Assembly: GCA_963971285.1 (NCBI GenBank)
Contig: OZ020244.1
Span: 24,986,001-25,050,000, forward strand
Reading direction: 5' to 3'
Origin: Astropecten irregularis
Lineage: Eukaryota > Echinodermata > Asteroidea > Paxillosida > Astropectinidae
DNA: 64,000 nt
The position numbers and the translations under genes were made by a program. Below, one piece after another: positions 19,201-31,200 of this stretch (its first letter is position 1; every line of letters starts with the position of its first letter). A model generated the notes under the pieces. It did not search any database, was not told where the DNA came from, and saw only the letters and a program-made list of their open reading frames with translations.

Positions 19201-22200
19201 CAAGCTGCTACCTTCATACCTGAGATGGCTTCGTTGATGGATGTACGGGACAGCTGCTTAGGAACCAGTGCCATGAGGGAATTATCTTGTATCTGTCAAG
19301 AAGAGGAGCAAAAGATGCAGTTATTAACATCTTCCTTGGTGAAGTCAAGAAAGATTTGAGGCTTTGCATGATGACAATTGGTACCGGTATGTGGATTGGT
19401 TTGCAGAAACACCGTGTAAGAATCGTTCGTACTTTCACACTTCTATTTCGTTTGCACTAATCGTAAGGTCTCAACGTTTCAATTAACCTGCTTTGGTATC
19501 TGGTATCTTGATGATGACTAGAGCAGGCTAGTCGAAACGTTAAAGGTAATATCATACTTTAGTTTTTATCAAAGAAATACAGATTCATGGGCAAAAATAT
19601 CAAGACAGATAAAGTAACAGTCATCTGTGAAAATTTCAGTCCCATACGTACGGTACCCACTTCTTGAGAAAACAGTGAAAAACAGCCACAGTATTTCTTA
19701 TTGTCTTTTCTCTTAAATTTTTGATCTTATTAAAAGATCAAAAAGATTTTCGGTCATTGTTTTACTAATTGCTTGATAAATACACCATTTCAGGCGGAAA
19801 AACGGTATGCTTCTACCACCACCATCTTCATACCCTGTAAGTTGTACGTAAATCTGTGAACATTACTGCTTTGGTATGCTACCAAAGTATGATACTACCT
19901 TTAAGACCTTAAGAGAAGTGCGAACAAAATAGAAGTATGAATGTACAAATGATTCTCACATGGTATTTCTGCAAACCAATGCACATACTTGATGAAGTCC
20001 AAAATATGATAATAACAATCACAAGATGTGTCATTCTAACTGATATAGCAATGCACTATGATAGTGAAGTGACAGTAATGGAGAAGGTATGGAAACAGAT
20101 TCAGGCTTCATAGTTTCATAGCGATACTTCGTGCCCTAATCACACCAAAAATCCTTTCATGACCAAGGAACAGAAGCAGTCTTAAGCCCTATCCACACTG
20201 GACTTGTTTTCCCGGGGTTTTCACCAAGCCGATGGGTATATAAATGAAAAACCAGCAAATATTACGGGTGTCCGCACTTGCACCGTTTACTCAAACTTAT
20301 ATGTGCATGCACAGAAGAATTACCTAGCTGTCAATACTAGGCTCATAAGGGTACCCGAGGGTAGGCTCCCAGTGTCCCCACTGGACTTTTCATTTCGGGA
20401 AAAATGTCTCGGGAATTCTTCATAGGCAGAAGTTGGCTGGTAGAAATGCTTGCGTGGGTTGGGAAAAGTAACTGAGAGGAAGACTTCCTGAGACGTCCGC
20501 ACTGGACTCAAAATGCGTAAAGTACCCAGCGTCTCGGTAACTTTGCCTAAAAAAAGTCCAAAGCGGACACGGCTTATACTGGTCAGGCCCAGCCACTGAA
20601 AAGCATGGCCATGTGCTGGCCTGGGCTTTAGTCATGCTCTAAGCCTTCTTTAATCCAACCTTAAAAGTCATGGGAAGAACACAGTCTCCATTTGAAGCTG
20701 AACAATAGCCACATCCTAGACTTGATGTGGGCAGGACGTCAGTCTGACTAGGCCATCCAGGGGCCTTGCTTTATTCATTCTAAGCAGTTCTGTTGTTTTG
20801 AAATTCAGTCAGCTAGAAAAAAGATGATTTAAGGCCGAAAGGCCTGGTCCTGGATAGGCTTTGCAATGTGGGCTGGAGCAGACCAGCTAGTATTAAAGTT
20901 TCTCTCCCTAAATGGATCAAAATCAAAATTGTTTTTAACATGAAATGGAACTCTGTGGGATGGACATGGATTTTTGCCATTTGTATCATTAGACCCAGTA
21001 CAGAGAGAGCAAAATAAGAGTTATTTTGGGAGGTGGGTTTTTGCGGCCTACTTACTCCGAGTTCTTTGAGGGTGTTAAGCTTTTGCCACGTCTGTTGCTC
21101 CTTGCTGTCTGAGCATTCCATCTGGGGTAGTCCTATGTCCTGCAAGGTCAGTCGGCCGGACTTACCCTGTCGCCATTCTGTCCATTTGGGACAACAACAA
21201 CAACAATAACAACAATAACAACAAATTATCTGACTTTTAAATAACCCAAAATGAAACCCAACCGGGTTGGAGATCTGGAGTCACAAATCACCCAAGTTGA
21301 TCTTAAGTTGAAGGCCAGTAAATAGTACGTTGCACAGTTCTCATCCCAGTGCCCGATTTCACGAAACTTTACGCAGTTGCGTAAGTCCACTTACGCCACG
21401 AAATTTGTTGCGTAAGTAGACTTACGCAACTGCGTAAAGTTTCGTGAAATCGACTGCAGGATGTCAGGTTTGCCATAAATCTTTAGTAATATTTAAAAAT
21501 TAACACTTATGATCCTCCCAATGCATAAAAGATGGAAAAGGGAACAGTTCACTTTTAGACGGACTGTAGTGGCATTGGTTTCGACTGAAATCTTTTTCAA
21601 ACAATTATTGAAATCTGGGAAGCCGGAAGGCTAATCATGAGCAAAAGAATGGCAGGCAAATTCGAGTGACGATGTCCATGCCAAATGTTCTTCTAAATTC
21701 TTAATTCCTTTCAGGAATGAATCGTGCACCACGTATCGAGCCGGAGTTGCTGAAGTGCCATGTCGACCAAAAACACCACCGCAGTTTCTTTTGTTTTTAT
21801 CAAAAGAGAGCGTCATTCAAAGACTTCAGATTTCAGTATAGGGCAAGTTCGATCAGCAACTATCTGTCAACCACTGGTCGGTTGTACCTGGTACCCGTGG
21901 AATATTTAGTGTACAGGTTACCAAGGGAAATCAACCAGTAGTTGACAGAAAGTCGCTGATCAAACTTGCTCATAGATGTTAACACATGCTGCATGGCACC
22001 TCTCTAGCGCCCTCTCATGGTGATGCAAGTATATTATGAATAGAGCAAATTGCTGTTACCTAGGTTAACATAGACAGATCTCTGGCGGTCTGAGTGGGGC
22101 TTGTTGCGGTACATGGAGTCCAGGATCTTCTCTTTGACCTGTGGGATGGCGTCCATGTCCAGGACTCGAACCTCCTTCTTTTCGCCGTCCTCACTGTCCA

Positions 22201-25200
22201 CAACAACGTGAAGTGTCTGCAGATTAACAAGTCGCAATTCTCATAAGTTTTACTTCATGATGTGACAATAGACTGTTTGACCCTTCAATACTTCATACTA
22301 GTGGGGAAATGAAAATGTATATATGACTACCACAAATGCCATTTTAGAGTTAAATCTTAATAGTACCAAGTACACATTAAGCTTCTATCATTGCATATAT
22401 TAAACACCACAATTTGAATTTCCCAGACTAAAGACTCTGTTGCTATATCACTTGATTTGGGGCAAGCTTTTGCTTAGTTACACGTATATTCCGTCTTGCA
22501 CCAATGCACTGTTTATAATGGCTAAGATTGGCGTAAAGGTATCGGTCCATTCCAGAGATGGGTATGGTTGCCCTGAATCATGTGCCATATACCAGTCTTT
22601 AGTCTGGGAAATTCAAACTGGGATATTTATGTGCAATGAAAGAAGTCTGTGTACCAGATACTATTCAGATTTAACTTGCAAATGGCTGATTATAATCAAT
22701 TCAACATAAAAACCAAATCTTCAAACACCGGGCACGTCGATATAGGTACAATCATCGGTAATGTTATTTTCTTTCTGGAAGAGAGCGTCAATTCATCCTA
22801 TCATCTGGTTTTGAAAGTGCACATCATAATCAAACCTGTGAACATTCATACAAGCAATCCTACACTGCCAACTCAATCAACCAAAATGACCTGATAAATA
22901 ATCAAGATTAAGAGCGCTAGGGCTTGATGTTTCCGTCCCATGACTTTCTCAGCTTTGAGAAAGATCCTACGGCATACGTAGGGCTGCAATGCATAAGTAC
23001 TACGATTAAATTGGGGGTCGATTTCACAAAGTCCTACGATCCATTGTAACCCGAGTTACAAAGGAAATCCCATCGTATCCTACGTAGGGTTGCAATACAT
23101 CTTAAGTCCTTCAATTGATAGTAAGTTGGGGGTCGGTTTCACAAAGCCCTACGATCAATTGTAACCCGAGTTTAATAATACGAAGAAAAACCCATCGTAT
23201 CCTACGTAGGGCTGCAATGCATCACAAGTCCTACGATTGATAGTAAGTAATATGCAAATTAGGCTAACCCTTTACTGAAGTGGATGAGCACTGTATACTC
23301 AGTGCTTGTGAGTGCACATGAAAAAATCACATGCTGGCTCAGGTGGGATTCGAACCCACAACCTCCTGCTTACTAGTGCAGATGCCATACCGCTAGGCCA
23401 CCGAGCTAGCTACTAGTAAGCAGCACTAGTACACTGCACTAGTAAGCAGGAGGTCATGGGTTCGAATCCCACCTTAGCCAGCACGTGATTTTTTTCACGT
23501 GCACTCACAAGCTCTGAGTATACAGTGCTCATCCAAGTCTGTGAAGGGCAAGCCTAATTTGCATATTATCTATTTCCCGACCAAAAAGTAATTTAATATT
23601 CATATAATTGAAAGTAAGTTACGATAAGTTTGGTGAAATCGACCCCAGGTTTCCAACCATAATTATAAACAAAGATCCAAAATGGCATCCAGCCCTTTAC
23701 CATTTCCTTGAATTCCACGTTTCCTTTGAGCAGTCTCTCCTCACTGAGGGAGAAGTGTGCCTGGCGGGTAATGGCGTCCACCGGTCCCTTCTCTGTCTGT
23801 ACCTTGATGCCACTGTACAGTAGGAACAGTGGGAAGGCCGTACGATCCTTTTGGGCAAAATAAAAATGCAGGGAGAGTTTGATGAGAGGAAGACGTGAGA
23901 TGCGAGCTGATAGGATGGAGGCCTGACAACTACCAAGTGACGAGGGACAAATCATGTACATGCTGGATTAGACAAAGTGTGAGTGTTGTTTTGTGACCTT
24001 TACCAATCATGTATTATACCTTTAATGGAGTGATCATGGGTGACTAGCATCCTGTAATACAGTCATATTCTGTACACAATCTGGCATTTGTCAATGAATG
24101 ACTTCCTTCTCACCTTAAGCTGGTCATACAGGCACAGTGCTATCCAGTTAGACAAAAGCTTCTCCACTATACTCTCCGTGCTGTAAAGGGAGAATACGCC
24201 AAAATAACAACAAATGGTATAAACAATCTCAATCTCATTTCGAATATCATACCACAAAGAAAAGTGACTTCATTGTGGCCAGGCCGAACTCAACGTATGC
24301 ATGCTTGCAAACATGGTGGGACACCACCAATAGGGCTGGATAGCTCAGTTGGTAGAGCGCCTGTACTGTGTTCAGGAGGTCGCTGGTTCGAATCCTGCTC
24401 CAGTCAATTTGTATTTTTTTCCACTTTTCAATGGATTCAAATCGCCCAGTATCTCTATATAAGGTGTAAAAAGAACAGCTCTTTGAGGGATAAATGAGTC
24501 ATAACGATCTATTTTAATTGGAAGATTTTGATCAAAAATGACCAAACAGATTGACTCACCGTCTGAAGAGCTGTTTGGGTCTGTTATTATCCACAGCCTC
24601 TTGGACTTGACGGGACATCAGTGTGACCATGATGCTACCATGAAACAAACACAGGAAAATCAAGAGAGAGACGAACACTGCAGTTTGTGCCAATCACAAA
24701 ACAAGAGGGCGCCAGACTAAGCACCAATGTTTTAAGAACTGAGGAAGAGATATTATAATACAGGTTGGGCATAGCCACTGAAAAGCCTGGCCAAGCCCAA
24801 GCCTTCAAGCCTGAAATCCTGGCCCTCTTGTCGTCCCTAAGCTTCAATACAGAAGAGCTGCTTAAAATCAATCAAACCTGCAGGCTTCTGGATACTGTCT
24901 ATGGGCCTTTACGAAAGGCTTGGGACTTATTTCGCTACCGCCATTTGGGAGTGAATTCCCAAAAGAAAATGAGGAGATCAGGCAACACGATGAAGCCGAA
25001 GAAAGGCTCCAGCTCCTCCATGTATCTCAGGCCCTTCACTTTATTTAAGACACAAAATGGCAGTTGCAAAATAGATTCCAAGCCTAGCCTCATATCATAA
25101 AGGCCCCATGATCAATTAGCAAAAACTCCATCAGTACTTCACAATGGGTCATGTCTGCTGTTTGGGGTTTCACAAAGAAGGACATGTTTATCCAACTTAC

Positions 25201-28200
25201 TCTGTCAGATATTGCAGTTTATTTTCCAGCATCATGATGACGGTTAACAGCGAGGCTATGGTTGCCCTGAAATGCAAGCAAAACTAGCCAGTTAAACACC
25301 TCGGGTAAATTTCAATAAAAGAAGAACAGTCAGTAAATAATGATTACACTAAAAACTGAACAGGCATACTTTCAGGTACGGGCAAGACCCTCTCCAAATG
25401 ACATCACCGAAGGAATGTCAGACAAGTTGACTGCGGGACAACTAGACTCAAGACAAGTCAACTCCAAAGACAACTCGACTCCATGACAGCTCAACTGCAA
25501 AGACGACTCGACTCCAAGACAGCTTGACCACAAAGACAACTCGACTCTGAGACAGCTCGATCTTAAAGACAACTCGACTCCGAGACAGCTCGACTGCAAA
25601 GACAACTCTACTCAGAGACAGCTCGACCGCAAAGACAACTCGACTCTGAGACAGGTCGACCGCAAAGACAACTTGACTCTGAGACAACTGAACTCCATCT
25701 CCGCTGCTGCGATCTGGGGTGTGTGCGACATGCTAATGAGTCAAAAAATGATATTTTCATCGTAGTAAATAGGAAGCAAAAGGCCGCTCGAGGGTCTGCA
25801 AAAGAAAAACTAGCAGCGGGCCGCAGGATCAGGTTGGCCGTGACGGATGGCCAGAGGAAGCTAGCAGGCACGTCGTGGCGCAAGCTGACTGTCAATTTCT
25901 GCTGGAGTTTTGCGAGACTGGCTAGATTGGCAGAAGGCATAGACCAGTGACTTTCAATTTGGAATAATTTTTATTGAATCCCGCCTTTTGCTCCCAATTG
26001 CCTACTTCGAGAATTTTATTTATTTTTTTAAACTCTGATACATTTTTACACACACACACCGCGTATTGCAGTGACAGAGATGGAATCAACTTGTCCCAGA
26101 GTCGAGTTGTCTTTGCGATCATTGACTTGTCTCGAGTCCACTTGTCCCAGAGTCGAGTTGTCTTTGCGATTGATGACTTGTCTCGAGTCGACTTGTCCCG
26201 CGTTCGACTTGTCTGGTGCCCCACCAAACTTTTGCTGCTGCTTCTTTTACTTACTTGTCTTTGACAGCCATCTTTTTGTCATCATCCAAAGCTTGGATGA
26301 ATGCCAAGAGGAACTTCTTATTCCCTAGCAGACGATTAAAATGCATCATGGCTCGCTCAGTCTCCTCCTTGGGTTGCTATAACAACAACAGAGACAACTC
26401 CATTTGAGGTTTCAGTTTTTGTCACAAACTTGAAAAGTGAAGAGATGTGAATAAAGCATCTTTGTAAAATAGATAAATAGCATTTTGGATATACCGTATT
26501 TGTTATTTATTTGTGTTTGTTTATTTTCAGTAATTTGGCAATGCATATATGCTGAACTACTTCATTCATTTTGGCATGAGTATGACATTGCCTTAATTGG
26601 CAACATTTTTCCTGTACGGTATTCAGGTTCGAATCCCGCTCCAGTCAATTTTTTTTTGTTCACCTTTCAATGACCACAGTATGACCATGATGTATATTGG
26701 CATGACTGGCTCAGGGACAACAGAGTGCTAAGGCCATACCCTGAGATCCAGGAGCCAGCTTTCACTGACAAGTGCTCCTGATAATAACCTTAATACCATT
26801 GATAGGTCCACTCACAAGCTGCATGACTTAAGCCCACCGCACACTATACGATCCGACTACGACCCGACTGGTTTTTGGAAGGATCGCAAAGCATTCTGGG
26901 AGTCTTAACCGTGATTCGACAGTCGAATCTTGCCGACTGGCCATCAGAGTGGGTCTGCGACTGGGAACAATTACGGTTAAGACTCCCAGAATGCTTTGCG
27001 ATCCTTCCAAAAACCAGTCGGGTCCTAGTCGGAATGTCAGATCGTATAATGTGCGGTGGGCTTTAGGTATAACCAATCAGTAAAATGGAATCAGTATGGA
27101 CAACTAAGGGCAGTATTTCAGCAGGTTAGGGCAAAATTTATAACCAATTCAGTGAAGGACATCGCTTATTAGCAATTGCCTCCAAATTACATTTACCTTA
27201 GATAAAAAAAAATGACTGCAATTCTATCCTCTACTCCCTCTGTGTCACGTCACTTCATAACAAAAACAAATCTAAAAAAATACAGGGGAAAGATTTGAGG
27301 CTTTGCATGGTGACAATTGGTATGTGGATTGGATTGCGTAAACACCATGAAAGAATCATTCGTACTTTCGCACTTCTGTTTCATTCGCACTTATTGCCAG
27401 GGTCGGTCTCCTGATGAGGACTAGAGCTGGCTAGTCAAAATGTTGAGACCTTACGATGTGCGAACAAAATAGAAGTGCGATGCTAAAGATCCACATAAAA
27501 TACAGGGGAGTCTGGAATGTTCAAATAGTTGAGGAGGTTTCTTACATGTGGGTCTGAGGTCTCGGGCTGGATATCCAGACCAATGAAGAGCATGTTAGCA
27601 GCGTACTGACGGTGACTGACAAACGGCATACCGGTCCCGGCAAGGTCATGGGTCAAGTCAGTCACGTTGGTTTGCAGTTCAGCAAAGGCTACAAAACAAA
27701 CAAACAAATGTAAGACTAAGGCCGTGTTCAAATTGTCTGAAGAAAGTTCCAAATGAAGAATATTCCAAATGAAGACATTTCCCAATGAATGAAGATTTTC
27801 CAAATGAAGAAATTTTTAAATGAAGAAATTTCCCAGTTTAAAAAAATTTCCAAATGAAGAAATTTCCAAATGAAGAAATTTCCTTATGAAGAAATTTCCT
27901 AATGAAGAATTTTCCAAATGAAGAAATTGTCAATGAAGAAATTTCCCAATGAAGATATTTTCCAAATGAAGACTTTTCCAAATGAAGACATTTTCCAAAT
28001 GAAGAAAATTCCAAATGAAGAAAGTTCCAAATGATGAAATTTCCGAATTAAGAAATTTCCAAATGATGAAATTGCCAAATGAAGAAATTTTCCAAATGAA
28101 GAAATTAAAAAAAAAAAATTATAGGCTTACCGATTCTTAGTTCCTCGGCCATGCCCTTCTCAACTTGCTCCATCTGGATCAGGGCAGCACTGACCTCCTT

Positions 28201-31200
28201 CTGAGATCTCTTTAGCTTACACCACAGAAACAGCACCACCAAGATGACCAGTCCCAGGAGAATGGCAGCACCAATGTAAATCAACAGTTCTATCCAAACT
28301 GTATTGATGTACCGTATGTAGCCAATGAAGACGCGATGACTTGTGTACACAACCTGCAGAAAATACAAAATTTTCAGAAACTTAAAGCACTTGGAGTCAC
28401 TTTTGTAATGTAAACTTATGACACGGTTGCCACTGGTTAAAGTGGGGTGCTGTGGGCTAGTGGTCTGGCGTGTTGAACTCAAATTCTTGAGGTCAATCTA
28501 CAGATTGTGGGTTCGAATCCAGCTAGGGGTTAATGGATGCTTTGTCATTTATTGCTCCTCTTCACCCAGGTGTAAATGGGTACCTGTGAAGGGTTGCGAT
28601 GACTTTATGGTTTGATAAGCCAGCTGTGCCCTGCATACGGCAGCCAGGGCTTTATACTCCCTAGGGAGTTGAGATGATTTCAGGAATGTAAATTATGGCC
28701 CGATGACCAGGGATAATAATTGATTTGCGCCATGAGCATCATGCTTGGCGGATACCGGCGCCTTATAAGTGTCCATTATTATCATTAAAGGTTCACTGTA
28801 ATCCAAACTCATATGAAGTTAAATACATCTGTATTGTTAAAAAACTCAACCTGTGTACAATTATTTGTGCTAAAAAAAAATAGCATATAAAAAGGAGGTA
28901 TATTAGACCCATAATATAGCACCCCATGCACATTTCGCGACTAAAAACCTTACTACGTCACAACAAGAATGCCATGTGCTATAGAAGTTGCAAACCTGCC
29001 GATTGTTAAAATCGAAGAGGAAAATCCTACATACAACATGCGTGAGTTAACATGAGCTACTGCGCTGTGAGCCTACTTGTTCTCTATATGATGTCACATA
29101 CACTGTGTCGTGGATCAGTTCCGGTTCCATGGGGGATTTTTTGGGAGGGTGGGGCATACATTTACTTATTTTTATCTTTTTGGTCAAATTGAGAATTTAC
29201 ATAAAAAACACATATTTCTATCATAATTAATTATGCTTTAAGCAGTAATTTTAAAGCACTTTCATCCCTTTCTCAAATTTCATTACTGTAAATCTTTCAA
29301 ACTGGTTAACCTGAGGGTGATGAAGAGGAGATACAAGTAGGAAGGTCGATTAAACATTGTTTGAAATATTGACCAAACCCTTGATGAGACTTACATAAAC
29401 AGCAGGCAGGGCAGTGTCGGTGAAGGCACCGTCATAATGCACGGGTTGTGGCGACGTCACGGGAGCTTCGCACGTCAGTATGGTGTTGTCAAAGATCTGG
29501 ACCGGACACTCCTTATCACCGATGAACACACTGACTTCATATATGGTCAGGGCATCGGTTAGACGATCACCCTAAGATCAGGATTGGATCACAGATGGGA
29601 TGAGATTGACTAGATTAGAATTTACATAGATGGTAGAGTATTAAAGGGTATGTGCAACATTGGTAAAGGTGACAGAGCAGCTGCAGGATGTTCATAATTT
29701 GATTTGTCATGGAATAAAAACAAACTTGTGAAATGTTCGGCTCAATTGATTATTTGAAACAGTAGAAAACTGTGAAAAACCGTTACAATTGTTATGCCAA
29801 TTAATTGTGTGGGAATAGCTGTCTCATTTTTTTTCTTTTCAAGATCAAAAATGATTTGGTGTATTGGTTTTAGTCTTTTTTCTGGATAAATACAGCATTT
29901 CAGGCAGAAATATTTTTCAAGTATGTTTTTACCATTACCGTCTTTATAAGTAAGTTTATACATAAATCTGTGACCATTTCAGTTTAAGTATGTAATTACC
30001 AATCCTGTATACCTGAAAGGATGACCAAATAGAAGATTGATCCGTTAGTTTTCATGGGAATTATAAACCTCTGTATTTATAAAGTTCATACTAAAACCAA
30101 TCTTTCAGTGTTAATGAAAACATGAGAAATGAATTTAAAAATGAAAGATAGAAGAAAGATTTGAGGCTTTGCATGGTGACAATTGGTAAGTGGATCGGTT
30201 TGCGGAAACACCATGTAATATTAATCGTTCATACTTTCGCACTTCTGTTTCGTTCGCACTTCTCGTAAGGTCTCAACGTTTCGACTACCCTGCTCTAGTC
30301 CTCATCAGGAGACTAAGGAGAATGATTGTTGAGAGTTTTTTTTACCAACCCTTATTGTCAGCTTGTTGTCATCAAAGTCCAACGTTTGGTCCTGGCCAGG
30401 AAATGTCCGGAAGGAGGGGTTTCTCACATACTGGAACTCAAACTCTGGTGTCTGTGTTTCAGACCAGCGCAGCAAGTCTGACACATCGTCCATGATAAAG
30501 CCAACGATCAGGTCCTGCTGGGTCTGGCGTCTGCTGCGTCTGGTAGCAGCGAGCTGAGCATCCAGCATGGTGATGTCTGGTGTGCTGCATGTCATGTGGG
30601 TGTCGTCAGTGACTGTGCATTGCTGAAAGAGGAGTCAATACTTATATCTATGTAGATTCAGTCAAACTATAATCAAACTTACTGCATGGTATTGCTTTGT
30701 CTTCATTATTTGTATTGAGTACAATTTGACAGTTTTGAGTGCAAATGGGAGACTTTGGAGAACCGGTCTTCAAGTCAAAAGCCTACGCACACGCACATGC
30801 AATACAACGCGCGCATGCTCACAATTGCGCAAACATGGTTGACTCAAGACCAATTCTCCAAAGTCTCCCATTAGACTTGCCCTTCACCGATGTAAATGAG
30901 CACCGTATACTCAGTGTTTGTGAGTGCAAATGAAAAAAAATCATATTTATATTTCCATTATATTTCTGACTCCTGATGCCCTGGCTGAGAGGAAATGTAC
31001 ATTTTTGGTCTTTTCCACAACCAAAGTCCAACAGAGAGAGGTGCTTCGGTGGTTGAGGGTGTGCCACGTGTTGTGTGTGGGCAGTCGTGACAAGTTGTGT
31101 GCGTGCGCATGTGTGTTGTTGCTTGGCTGTTGCTATGGTGGGCGTGGCCTACTGGATCGGTGTATTGTCTGCACATTTTACTGTGGTCTTATATCTTACC

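Noticed and set aside
24333-24406. A functional nuclear tRNA-Thr gene
   Set aside because: A-box and B-box are present, but position 33 is C, the last anticodon-stem pair is T-T, and the same head recurs with a shared tail at several sites, which fits a SINE better.
25372-25940. Three overlapping minus-strand ORFs of 77-110 residues
   Set aside because: They arise from an about 30-bp tandem repeat without stops and show only periodic Ser/Leu/Val wording.
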